The notes under the pieces were generated by a model, which saw only the letters and a program-made list of their open reading frames with translations, did not search any database and was not told where the DNA came from. From Montifringilla adamsi (Eukaryota; Chordata; Aves; Passeriformes; Passeridae), in NCBI GenBank assembly GCA_017590115.1, contig JAGGNK010006560.1:124001-188000 (forward strand): DNA of 64,000 nt, given 5' to 3'. Positions 1 to 12,462 of this stretch are shown here, in pieces. Each line of letters opens with the position of its first letter. The stretch's first letter is position 1. The position numbers and the translations under genes are program-made.

Positions 1-2063
1 TGCTGTGTATCTCTGTTCCTGTCCTGAAACTGTTCCCACCAGAACAGCCAGCAGTTCCTGCTCCAGCTCATTTTATCTGGAAAAGGTAAATAGAAGCTGC
101 CAGCTCCTCACAAGAAGAGGTCTGAGCCTTGCTGAACTGATACAAACTGCAATCAGTGAGCTACACGTGCATGGAACATTTCCACAGGGCCCAGACCATA
201 ATGAGATTAACTGTGCTTCACTAGCACCTTACCAGCCAAGGATGTGTTTCCTTGTGGAAGGAAAATATAATAAATGCTCCAAAATACAGAGTAAGAAAGC
301 TTATGAAGAAGTCAATGCTATCTACAGGATAGCTGCTGGCCTGAATGGTGTTTTCTAAGGATTAAAATAATTCCACTGGTATATTTTGGGGTGATATTGC
401 TTCTAAAATGATATATATACTTTCAGTTGTTGGCTGGGTCTGTGATCACTGTTAGGTTGATGTAGAGCCAGGACTGTGCTGCTGGAGTCAATGGTTATTG
501 CAAAGTGATGCTGCACTGGAGACCAGGCTCTGCTCTTGTATTTTAAACCACGTGTGTTCCTGTAAATCCAGGGGGTTTTACTTTATGAAAAGAAATTGAT
601 AAAAGCATGGCTAGTAATGGAGGAGTTAAAAAGTGCAGTCCCAAAAGGGCTGAGCTACAACCCAGGCAGTTTCTGCATTTAAGGATTTATTTTTTCAGTG
701 TCTCTGCACCTTCAGGTTTTTGTTGTTTATTTTGAGGTTTTGTTTTTTTTTTTTTTTTCTTTTGCTTTTACAATTTAATCTTCTCCATAATGGGACAAAC
801 ACAAAGCCTTGGTTGGAAATCTCCCCCTAGCCTGTTGCAATATTTATAAAGCTGTGCTTTTTAAACATGCTGAGAGATGGGCTTAGTAAAACAAAAGGCA
901 TTATAATTTATTGTTCCAAGATTATTGATTCAATAAATTAACAATAATTTCCGTGGAGGGTAGGAGCCCTGGCACTATAAAAATTTATTTATCTGCACTT
1001 TAACTAGCATTGATTAGAGTATTCAAATTGTCCCAGTGCTATATAATTGCTCTTTATAGGTGGAATGTCCTCTGCTGTGCAGGAGACAGTAAAATAAACA
1101 TTCAGCTAGAAGTGACAATGGCTCTTTTAAAAGCCAGGTTCTTTTTTTCTTTTTTCTTTTTTCCTTTTTTTTTTTGAAAGGGGACAGAAAGAGTTTGTGT
1201 AATGTTTTTGGTAGCTTTGGCCAAGCTACCTTGCAACATTGCAAGGACAGACGAGCAAAAGATTGCAAAAGGTTGCTTTTGTTCTGAGAGGCACAAGGCA
1301 TAGCCACAGCAGTTATATCTTTGCATTTGACTATATCCACATGGAGAGGCCTTTTTCTGCATCCAATTAAGGACTGACACCTAGATTATTTTCCCTTTTA
1401 ACTCAATAACTGATCCCAAACAGCCTGCAATGCAGACTTTTCTGCCCAATTACAAAATGCCACCCAAACCCATGAGGAAGAAAGAAGAAGTATGAAGAAA
1501 CCCAGGACAACACCCTGTGCCCTCCATCTTGCTCCCATCCACAACATACTAAAAATACCAAAACCTAAACTTCTCACCAAGTGATGCACCTACACTACAC
1601 TCTATAATCTGTTTCACACTTTTGTGGATTATAGTCTACCATGAAGTCTAGGAAACTTTCTCCATGAATGAGGGTTAAAGTCAGAGCTCCCCTGGGAGTC
1701 AAGCCACCCCAGAGCAGACAGAGAAATATTCCCAGTGCCCTGGGTTTCCACAATCCCCTAACCTGCTGCATATGCCTAAAATATATATGTATATGTATTA
1801 AACTGTCTTATCATTTTTTATGAGCCTGCGCAGTTATTCAGTCAAGTAACCCAGATTCAGGTTTTGGTCTGTGGGGCCTCATATCTCTCTTCAGCTTGAA
1901 TGCTTGCATTCCTTTCTAAGTAGCCTTGAGTTTCCTTCCTAGTCTCTGCCATCCTTTTTGTAAGCACAGGCTTTAACAGACTAAACAAGCAGACTTCAGC
2001 TAAAACCAAAATTGGTTTCTACCCCAAGTTAAATTTCCAACCCCCTTTCACTTTTCAACTCTA
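1..2063. other. No gene recognised
   Basis: AT-rich DNA left of the duplication. It holds short open frames of chance type and homopolymer T tracts (near 743-760 and 1162-1176). No exon-like frame with convincing splice sites was found. Confidence 0.6.
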
Positions 2064-2329
2064 TCTTTTATTTTTGCGTCTTATTTGCTCAGGTGATGGA
2101 TCTATAAATTGGGTGGGGCTTTTCCTGGTTTTAATTCAACTATATATACAGAACCTTATTTTACCTTTTTTTTTCCAGAACAGATCACTGGATAAATCTG
2201 AAAGACTGTGTCTAGAGAGGCAAATGCCAATGGCAGTACAAGAAAGCTGGGTAGAGCAAAGTCTCCTACCATCACTCTTGACAACCCCTCTATCTCAATA
2301 AAGTAATTTTCAAGAAAGACACAAACAAA

Positions 2330-2712
2330 GCAGAGGGGTTCCAAGGGAGGACCACAAAGCTGAGAAGGCTCAGGGACAACCTCAGCACAGTTTCCAGTGC
2401 TTAAAGGGCAGCTACAAAGAGGATAAAGGCTCCCTATTCACCAGACACCACACGGAGAAGGAAAGAGGCAGTGGGTTCAAGTTGCAACAGGGGAGGTTTG
2501 ATCTTGATATATGAAGTAAGTTCTTTACAGCAAGAACAACCATTTGCAGGAACAATGCCTCCAGGAATGTAGTAGAATCCTCATGACTGGAGGTTTTCAA
2601 TACATGATATCTAGATCGAGTCTCATCCAGGCTCCCTTTCCCATGAAAGGTTGTACTAGATGATTTTTCGAAGTCTCTTCCAACCTGGGCTGCTCTGTGA
2701 TCCTATAGAAAG
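2330..2712 (+). mobile_element. CR1 LINE 3'-end fragment
   Basis: It carries the familiar CR1 3' untranslated tail: a GGGCAGCTACAAAGAGG-like stretch, a TTCTTTACAGCAAG stretch, and the closing GATGATTTTTCGAAGTC then TTCCAACCTGGGC before CTGTGATCCTATAG. It is shared with unit B, so it predates the duplication. Confidence 0.75.
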
Positions 2713-2748
2713 CAGTGCCTCTTGCCTGTTAACTTCAGCCCAAAATCT

Positions 2749-4180
2749 TGTAGGTTAAGAAGGGAGTTTTTTGGGAGGTTGTGGTCAAACCAATCAGTGC
2801 TTGGATTTGAGTATTGGCACCTGGTTTGGCCACTGAAGGTATGGACCGCCTCTGAGAACACAAGGGGTTAAAATCAGAGAACTCCCAGGAGAACTCTCTC
2901 TTGGTTCCGGTCAGTGAAGGAGGTCAGACCTCCCTTGCCCAGCTAGAGCTGGGTGGAGGAGGGGAAGCCATGCAGCTGGGTGAGGTAGGGCGGAGCCTTG
3001 GGCAGAGGAGGGGAGTGAAGGCCTTGCAAGATGGAAGGGTGGAAGAGCTCTGAGAAGCATCCCCCCCGCCCCCCAGGAGAGAGATAGAGAGAGCCAGTGC
3101 CTGTGCTGCCTTGGAATGTGATATCATGCTGGCAGCACAGCCAGCCAGAAGAAGTGCAGGATGCGGCGCGAGAAGGTGCCCGGCAGCCGTGGGAGTTCTG
3201 GACAGACAGAGATGGAGATTTTAACCCCTTTCTAGAATAATGGAAACCTTACAAATACTGATCCTCCTGAATCTGAATGAGGAGAGAGAGATGAAGCAGG
3301 AGGAAATGAGCAAGTGTGACAGAAGTTGGTGCATGTCAGGAATGTCAGAAGATGTGAGAAGAATCCTAGGTTAGGAGATGATGGAGTGGCCTTGGGCTGG
3401 ACTCTCTTCTTGTATGGCCATGGACAGACCCATGTTTTTCCTGTGACCCAGAGAATGCATTTAGGGAGACACAATGCCTTGAAGCCAAAGAGAGTGTGGT
3501 GAAGCAGCGGCATGAACAGAGACGGCTGAGGAGGGTGTGGGATGCCCTGTGTCTTCAGTGGAGATGAAGATCTCTGTTCACGAGGCCCCTCGGCCCCAGG
3601 GGGTAAATTTGGGGGGGACTGGTGTCCCGAAGCTGAGAGACTGCTGCTTTTGGAACTGGGCGGGGCATCCTTAAAAGGGGAACGCTAAAAGCAGTCCTGG
3701 TCCATGTGCAGTGGTGAGAGCACTGGACATGGAAGGAAGAAGTCACGAGGGCAGATGTTCTCCGGGCGGTGCCACAAGTGACATGGAAACACAAGAGGTT
3801 TCAATTGTGTTTCTGGGGGAAGCCTATGGTGCAAGGGAGAACTCCTCTCTCCCTGATGGACTTGAGGGTTGATTATTTGAGGGGTGGTGATAGACTGAAA
3901 ACTGATTATCTGAGAGATGGTGATGGAGTGGAAATCTAAGATGTCATTTCATGCTGTGGAGGAAATGGGGGGAGGAGGAGGAGGAGGAATGTATTTGGAG
4001 GGTTTTCATTCTTAGTTCTGTGTCTGTTCCTTTTTAGATATTGTAGTTAATAAAGTTTGTTTCCTTTACTCCTAAGTTGGAACCTGCTTTACTCTGTTCC
4101 TGATCACATCTCACAGAAGCCACTAGGGAAAGTATATTTCCATGGGGGCACTGGCATTGTGCCAGCCTCAAACCATGACA
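2749..4180 (+). mobile_element. Solo LTR with 5-bp target duplication (unit A only)
   Basis: The element starts TGTAGG and ends CATGACA, and is flanked by AATCT on both sides (2744-2748 and 4181-4185). Unit B has the uninterrupted site AAAATCTGAAAT near 18976, with one AATCT. It carries an AATAAA signal (near 4049) followed by a GT-rich stretch, consistent with plus orientation. The terminal part (GCACTGGCATTGTGCCAGCC, then CAAACCATGACA) resembles avian ERVL-type LTRs from memory. No internal retroviral genes are present, so it is a solo LTR left by LTR-LTR recombination. Confidence 0.85.
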
Positions 4181-4689
4181 AATCTGAAATCCATTTTGAT
4201 ATTTTGCATTCAGAGAGATGAAGGGCCTTAAGAACACTGATCCATATTCTCCTTCTTTCTCCTTTCTCTAGCTGTGATTTAGTTTGTACTGAAATGATGA
4301 AAGATCTCCTTTGACATTAGGCTTCTGTCATATCCCTATTTTTGCTAGTGATATTTTCTGTAAAGATGTTGCCAGATTTCAAACATTTTTGAAGAAAAAA
4401 TAATCTGCATACTAAAAAATTAAAAATAATCTAGAAGAGCTGGAACAGAGCTGTTGAGTTTTTCTACATATGATTAGTTGACATCTTCAGCAAATGAGTG
4501 TAGCCAAAGTTCTCACCAGTAAACAAAAGGCCACTACTCATCAGGGTAACTGTAAAGGCTGCTGCAATGACTCTTACAGTAAGATGTAAGGTGCTTGGAT
4601 CATTTGATCTAGTTTTCCAGTGTATAGCATTCAGATGATCTTAGTCTGCCTGGCAAAATTCTTGTCCTAACCACTCTCTTCATTTCTCT

Positions 4690-7600
4690 TCAGGCTTTGC
4701 AGTATAAGTCATACTTCAGCTTTTTCCCGAGTGTCGTTCCTGCTATATGTTCTTCAAATGCTTTGTCCATTTTCTCATTCTGATCTTCACTGAAAAAATT
4801 CTTCCAGTCACTTACACCACCTTCAAAGAAGCAAAAAAAAATTTCCTGAAAACCAAGAAATTTTATGTTTTATTCTATAGAGCTGTCATTTTTATTGCAT
4901 TGTACACTAAGTCTTGTTGATCCTTTCTCCAGATGAAACATTTTTCTACACCAATAGAATTTTGTGAAATCAGTGGAGTTACAGATATATGTGAATAATC
5001 TTTTGCTAAAATGCAAAATAACATACTCCTCTTTAGGTGACTGTGTTCAAAAAGGCAGCATAAAAGCCTGTTTCCCTCCATCTCTCACTGTCATGCAGTT
5101 ATGACTGGCAAAGTGGAAGATCACGAAGAATTTATTATGAATCATCTGCCAGGAGGGTGAGCTAGGTTTCTGCTCCTTTAAAAGCTTTAGTTTTTATCCA
5201 GTTACTTCTTCAATGTAAAATGCAGAAAATAGAATCAGAAAACCACGCTGCCCTTCTCATGTCCATGTCCCCCAAAGTACACTGCAAAAGTTGTTGCCTT
5301 CTGTTCCCTCTCTTGTGTCTTCCAGGATTCTTGCTTGCTTGGCTTAGTCCTAATGTGTAAGAGTGAGCAGGCATTTGGCAGTGGCCATCTCAGAAGATTT
5401 CTATACTCTCATATAAAGGGTGGTCACACCACTCAGGCTGTGTTTGGCCCTGTGCTGCCTGCTCCAAAGGCTGGGCAATTGGGAATCCAGGCACAGAGGT
5501 GGAGAGGAATTCAGTCAAATGACAGTTCCACCTTCCTGCCAGCCATCTGAGAGCCTGCAAGAGTGTCTCTGCTGTGAGAACCTTGCTGGGCATCTTCCTC
5601 ACCATTTCTCCTTGAATAGTCTTCTCAAGCAAAGCAGCGATAACCTGCTTTGCAATGCTGCTGTGAGTGCTGGAAAAAGGACCAAAGGATGGCCCAAGTT
5701 CTTGAGAGTGGGACATTTCTACCTCTGAGCCCCGTGGAGCTTCCTACCTTTGCGAAAGAGAACCTTGCCAAATGACCCATGGGTCTTGTCTGAGTTTTTC
5801 TTCATAGACTGGAAGCTGCTCCTCTCTACCACCAGCTGGAGCTCTTCCTCAGTCAGAGCAATTCCAAAGAATGTAGCTATGTTTTTCACACTCAGGGCAG
5901 GATTCTGGAAAGAGGAATGTAACTTATGACATGACTTTCAAACAAATGACGCTGCTTTCCGAGGTGTTTACACTTCCGTGTATCTCTCTGCTGTCTGCAT
6001 ACATAGGATATTCATAGAGTTCTCTAGGACCAGGGTGGGCCATAGTGTTTCTCTTCTCCATAATTACTTTGGAGGAGATATAAGCTGCTTTCCTGTAGAT
6101 TACAAAATATTATATATGATTTACAGGTGAACAAAGTCTACACTGCTGAAAACATAATAGCATCTCCCCAAAAAATATTATTGGAGATCTTGACATACAC
6201 TGATTTGGGCTTATATCACTAATAAATAAAAAACAAGAATCATTTTCACAAGCAAAATTTTAAGAAGATTTTAAAGTTTGAATTTCAGCTTTTCTTTCCT
6301 AAAAACAAGAATTTGTCTCACACACTTTGGATACCATGCATGTATATAATTTTGAATAGGTTCAGGAAGAAAATTTCCCTTGAAGTATAAAGTATTTGTA
6401 ACTATTCTTAACCTTACCTCTTTTATCTCTTCATAAGTTATTGTCATAATATTTTCTTTGTCAGCATATTTGTTCCATTCAGAAAGGTATTCAAGGTAGC
6501 ATCCCCAGGCCGCTAAATAAAACAAAACAATACTAAGATGAAGCATAAATTAAGGTTATACATGTCTTACTCATTAAGTTGTCTCAGACAAGGGCTTTGT
6601 TACTGATGTCTATGGCAGGGTTTACACCCTTCTGTGGGAATTGCAGTTTTTACTCCAGGCTCAAGCATATGATACCATTGGTAAGTCAGAAAAATAAAAC
6701 TTGGTACTATTTCAAGATAGCTTCGAGTTCACCAAAAAAACTATCATCTTGCAGACCATCTTGTAAGACTCCCTTAATTCAGTCTAAAACCTTGTTGAAA
6801 CCCCCCTTCTGTTGGCAATATGCTATGTCAAACTCATAGCCTTAAACTAGTGCTATTACTTTCTCCCTGTTTTAATGCATTAGATTTTGTCCCCTCTTTA
6901 ATGCTCTAGACTTAGTCCAAATAACTCCTTTCATCCAATGTGGCACGGAGGTGATTATATAGCTCCATGGACACAAGACGATGGACATAGGAGAGCATTA
7001 TGATGGACATTAGAGAGAGGTAAAGGGGACCCAAGACAGAGATAAGGAAGAACTGCTTCTTCCAGGAAAAATACCAGTTTGTGCAAATTTAAAAAACCTG
7101 TACAAGTGCAGTTTTGACAAATACTTATTCTCAAACAGTAAGACAAGCATGGTAAACTTCAGTTCAGATGTCTAATTCTCTGTCTTTAATCTCTGCTTTT
7201 GTACTGTAGAGCAAAAATTCCTAGAGAAGCTGATTTACCAAAGAACAAAGGTTTTTAGACAAAGACAAATCATTAGACAATTGACACAGAGAGAAAAATA
7301 TACTGTACTTTTCTTTGTCATGAAATCTGTGAAGAAATCATCCCAGGTCTCATAGGAGGGAACAGTAGTCACGCCATTGGAAAAATGGTAATAAGATGTA
7401 GCCACATCTTTTGGATTACGAATCAGTAACAATATCTAGAAAAATAATTAAGTGAACTATTTATGAAGAAAGACATAGCATACTACAGCATTAAAAAATA
7501 AATATTAATAATATATATTGTTAATAATAAATTAATAATTATTAATAATAAATATTATTAATAATACAATTATAACTGCAGTTGAGGGTTTCTCATACCT

Positions 7601-10186
7601 TTTGTGCTCCTTGCAGAAGTAGCAATTTCATCCCCAGTTAGGAAGGTGCAGTATTTACCTTTGCTTTGGTACCATGAGAAGATGGTTGCCTATAATTATT
7701 ATCTTTTACAGATTAACTAAATTATTTATGCAGAATCTAAGTATGTTTTGCTCAATACCAGCATAGTTCATCTTTTAAGTAGCGAAGAAAATTCACCATA
7801 ATATAAATTCTCCTTGAAATTTGACACATTGAAGCCCTCACGTGCAACAATGCAATAAATAAATGCAATGCAATGCAAATTCCTCCCATAGGAAATCATG
7901 TCAAAATCCATTTTCACTCAGAGGGATTTGTTCAAGCCCTGCAACTCTCTTGTGGAAACTGTCACAAAGTTGCTCATAAAGGCAAACTGTGGTTAAGTGA
8001 GGCGAATGGCAGTACTTAAACAGTCATGTGGAAATGGCTGTGCTAAACACTTAAGTATAAGAGTGATTCTGAAAATTGGCAGAAAAGTACTACCTTGGCT
8101 CTTTAAAAAAAAAAATCTGCTGAAGTGATTTCCTTAAAACATTAAAATCAGCACTCACCTTTACGTTGTTTTTGAAGATAGATTGAGGAAGATTTTCAGG
8201 ACGGAGATTAGTAACCATAAATCTTGGAGAAGGTAATTTGGTCATTCGCTTGAAGAATTGGAAGGAGGAAAGTGGACAGTTCAGTTAGTACAAGTATTCT
8301 TTTCAGTAACCTATGCTAAAATGTGGCCCTGATGAACTTATCAACAGTTATTGGTTGATTGAAGTGGTTTTTGGGTTTTTTAGTGAGTGTTGCCCTGGGA
8401 TATTAGTGGACTGCTCTGAGTAGCTCTAATCTTCAAAAGCCCATGAGCAATTGGAAAAAGTCTATCCATTGTTAGTTCTCTTCAGTGCTAATTCTCTTCA
8501 GTTCTGTTATATAAGGTATCAAATCTAGAGGTAGGGTACACACTAGCTATCTGTGAAAGCATCAAACAATGGAATCGTTCATACATCATATATTCAGTAT
8601 TTGAAGCACACAATGTTGATCATTTCCATACATATTCTGTTCCCACCTCAAATTTCTCAGCATCTCCAGCTTCGAGGTAGGGGAATTCTTCTGGTTCTTC
8701 AGCATTCACACTGCTTTCACTACCTGGTGTTTTCTTTTGAGATATGGCAATCAGGTCAGTTAAGATTTGACTTAGCCAGTTTGTGCCTGAAAGAATAAAG
8801 AAGTGCTTGTAAAACTTTTAGAGTGGATGGAAATGGATTTACCTGGGAAGTCAAAAGTTGGTAATACTACCAGGTGAGTTACAGGGGTGGTAAACTTGTA
8901 CTTTGAAACCTAAAGTATTAAATGTTTTCTGCTGTGCTGGACTATCTTCAGAAGAAAGATGGGTCACAGTACTTCAAGACAGGAGCAGAACTAGATCTGA
9001 AAATCGTGCACTCATTTTCTTTAACATTAGGAGAAACCTCTCTGAAGTGACGTTTCCTAGACACACTTGTTATCTTTTTCTTCAAAATGTAACAAAGAGT
9101 CTGCATAAATCTCCCATCTCTAATTGACCCTTTTCTGACTTCTGGACACTGGGTGCCTACATCTTTCTCTCTGCAGTCTTAACAAGTGCACTCCAGTGCA
9201 TAACATTTCTTCAAAAAGAGAATACAATAAAAAAGCAAAAACTTCACAGTCCTGTCAGCTGTGACTATCTGCAGTAAGGCAGTGTGAACCAATTGCTGGA
9301 AGAGAGAAACAGCAAGATTAAAGTGTACATGAGGCACACCTAATCCAAACCTTTGGCTTGAATGTGGACCAGTACTTTGAGGCAAAAGGTGTAAATATGT
9401 AGGGTAAACTTGCAACTGTAGCAAAGATGTCCTCTTGATTTCCCAATAATTAAAGAACAGTGTAATCACTTCAAGGACTACAAAAATAGTTTTGATAACT
9501 ATTTCCTGACATCTATGAGAAATAAACTAAAGAATATTCACCATTTGAAGGCACCAGAGCCTCCCCTGTAAAAACATAAAGCTCTTAATTTTACAAACAT
9601 AAACCTGGGAGCAGATTGTGGAATATCAAGAGATTTAGTTACCTCTGGTGTAAAAAACGGTATTTTTATTCTCTCCAGTTTGTGCATTTAACTTCGTAAC
9701 TATGAAAAGTAAAGATAGCAAAAACCTTTATAAGCAATAGAAAAGAAAATTAGATTGTTTTCTCAGTCTTGGAAAATTTCCCATGTCAAACATTCATAAT
9801 TCATTCCTTGTGCCTTTTGAGAATGAAATCAGATTTACAAAATCTGCTGAACATTCTAAAGACACTTATTTAGCATAATATATAATATTATGTACCGTAA
9901 CATTAATATTGCATATATTTAGTACAAACCTTGTTACTTGCTATTACAGGACCTTGTTTATGAAAAAAATTAAAATATATTTACCGGATTTAGGGTATGC
10001 TGCCAAAATTACATCATCCCTTCTGGCTTCAAAGGATTCCAAGGCTTTAAATGTTTCAGGACTGTAAAATGTTCTAGGGTAGAGAATTCCTTTGTGAGAA
10101 AAAAGCAGTTCATCACGACGCATTGTGCTGGCAGTTGCTAGTGCCTTATCTATGAAACCAACAAATGTTTTCCTGGGCTTCTCCAT
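4690..10186 (-). CDS. SULT6B1: SULT6B1-like cytosolic sulfotransferase, copy A (7 coding exons)
   Basis: Cytosolic sulfotransferases move sulfate from PAPS to hydroxyl or amine groups on small molecules. The coding exons, 5' to 3' on the minus strand, are 9985-10186, 8647-8786, 8159-8248, 7309-7435, 6418-6512, 5748-5904 and 4690-4820. All have GT/AG borders and matching phases, and together encode 313 residues without a stop. The 127- and 95-bp exons have the sizes usual for SULT genes. Visible motifs are the 5'-phosphosulfate loop YPKSGTNW (residues 64-71), the 3'-phosphate motif RNPKDVATSYYHF (150-162) and RKGGVSDWK (269-277), where Ser274 replaces the usual Gly. The residue aligned with the catalytic His (128) is Asn, so ordinary sulfotransfer may be lost. 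Exon 2 encodes about nine more residues than I recall for human SULT6B1, a Ser/Glu-rich stretch. The ATG at 10186 aligns with copy B. The substrate is unknown. The symbol marks the family; it may be a bird-specific paralogue. Confidence 0.9.
7495..7570. repeat. AT-rich (TAA)n-like repeat
   Basis: Runs of AATAATAAT and ATTATTAAT in the intron between exons 3 and 4 of SULT copy A. The matching stretch in unit B (near 22475-22500) is much shorter, so the tract has expanded or contracted since the duplication. Confidence 0.8.
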
Positions 10187-12462
10187 TCTTCTTCTCTCTC
10201 ACACACACAGGCTCTGTCACAGTGTGAAATGCTGTGTAGAAGGAGAAACTCACAGATTGTCCTTTAACAGGTGCTTGGTTTGCTCTCTTTTTTTTTTTTC
10301 TTGACTCTATGAGCAATAACTTAGCTCCTTCTGAACCTGTGAAGATATATGCAGGTCCAGTCAAAGACCTTATGTAAATGAATAAAAAAGACCTTTGAAA
10401 TCAATAAAAGTTGAACATAAATGAACAAGATAAGCAGCCAAATGCAATTGCATTCTAGGGAAAAGATCATGCCAAAAAGTCTGTGATTACAACACAGAGT
10501 TTATAAACATAAGATAACAAAACAGAATGACATGAATTGCAGATTGGAATTTCAATGTCATGGTCAAAATCCTCAAGGCAGTTCATCTCTTTCCAGTAAT
10601 CACTGCTGGGATTATTTTTACCTTATTATATCCCTCATCATTCCCACCAAAGTTAGATGAAATGTGTTGGGATTGGGAGAGAAAATGTTCAGTGCACTAG
10701 AGACTGAGCTGAGAACTGTCCTGTGAGTGTGGCTGATTGCTGCCTGCAGCTGGTGCCCAGGAGGGCACAGGGGCACAGGCACTCTTGGGCCACTCATCAG
10801 ACTGCACTACAGAGGTCTCTTTTCCTTCTGGTTACACAAAGATTACTCATTTCTACATTTCTTTAATGAGCTCAGTCATTGTTTAACAACTGATCAGTGC
10901 TTAGGGATTGGTAATAATATAACCTCAGCTACAGTGAGTAGTGTTTATCACGCACTTCAGATGACGACCTGCTGACTGCATTGACCCCAGTAAAAGAACT
11001 GCCTTTAGACTCACATTCAACATTTAAGTCTCTGGCAAACGGATGGATGTGCCACAAAATATGAGAAAATAGTTCTCCCCCACAATTAATGCCAAGAATT
11101 TACATACCATCCTTTCTTATCTCCATCTCTTAACTGCTGCCTGTTGGGCCCTGGAAGGAACGGGACCAGCAAATACATACCTGTATGCTTTTGCCATTTG
11201 CTCTCCCTGAGGGATTCAAGCCTGGTCCCTGAGCCACCATGCAGTGCTCATGGGATGATCTAGCCCTATATTTTTACATCTACTTTTTCCAGTCCATACA
11301 CAGTCTTTTGCTTTTCCCTTCATATCTGTTCTTTCTATAAAACGCTGTCAGCATAGAAAGACTACCTATGTACAGGCATAATCTGAAACCAGTGGATATC
11401 ACATGGCCTGGTCCATCTGATCAATGACGTCTACCAAAGGGTAAAAGTTGGCACCACCTGCACCATTTTTTTTCACTGACATCAGCTAAAACTTGCTGTC
11501 CTATGAAATAGCTCTTTTGCTGATTCTTGATGTGAAACTAGCCCCCCTAGCAGAACAAAAAGCAGCTTACTTAATTCTTCTTCCTTATCTTCCCTTGGCA
11601 TTAAACTGTCATGGACTGAAGACAAGAAAATGTGTTTACTTGGAATTTTTACCTGCTGGCAAAAAAATTAGTTTGGGACAGTCCTCCCTAAGGGTGGAAA
11701 AAGAGGGAATATGGCTTGTAAATTATTAGTGTCATTTCATTCAATAGCATAGCGTTGGAGTAGGGTTTCCAAATTTTAAAAAATATTCCAAAGAAACCTC
11801 CAGTGGATTTTCAATGTATTTTTGCAAGAAAGGGCAGTCAGACCAATTATCCCTGGGAAGTATATTTTATTCTTAGGAACCAGGAAAAAAAAATACCAAT
11901 TCCTGTATTTGCAGAGAAAATTATAATTAGAAGCCATAACTCATGAGGAGAGATTTGAGGGGAGTTTTATTTCTTGACAAAATAAAGAAGTTGGATTAAG
12001 ATTTAATAATGTGAGCCCTTGATACAGCCATCAGACACCTGAGCTGAGAGATGGGAGGAGTGTACCTAGCCCCACCCATGCGATATAAGTCCCTGTGAAC
12101 CTGCTAAACAGTGAACCGGGAGACTGACAAGAAAGCATAATTTGATTTAAAATTTCTAAGAAGCAGCTTTCAAAATACAGAGACTAAAAACAGATTAAAG
12201 GATTTGATTATCTCCAGACCAATGGTATTTGTTGTTCAAGCCACCACAGTTTCTCTGAAGGTTTCTGACTTCTCACGCTGACCAGACCTGGTCTTCCCTG
12301 ATTGTGGAGCTTTGCAGAAGGAGGCTGGAGACATTTCTGTCATAGCTACGGGACAGTGCCAGCTGTAGTGCACTGCTCTGCTCGTGCAGATCCACTCTGC
12401 CCAAGTCTATGCCCTAGATCTGTGGTCCCTCCTCCTGTGAAACCCCACGTTTTCCAATTTCG

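Noticed and set aside
5..358. 117-codon plus-strand frame at the left edge
   Set aside because: No recognisable domain, no partner exons, and composition like the surrounding non-coding DNA.
5390..5716. Minus-strand 108-codon frame, identical in unit B (20244-20570)
   Set aside because: It lies in the intron between exons 6 and 7 of the SULT gene. Its identity between copies is explained by the conversion tract, and no family was recognised.
7855..7880. Short AATGC direct repeats
   Set aside because: Only four or five units in an intron, with no sign of function.
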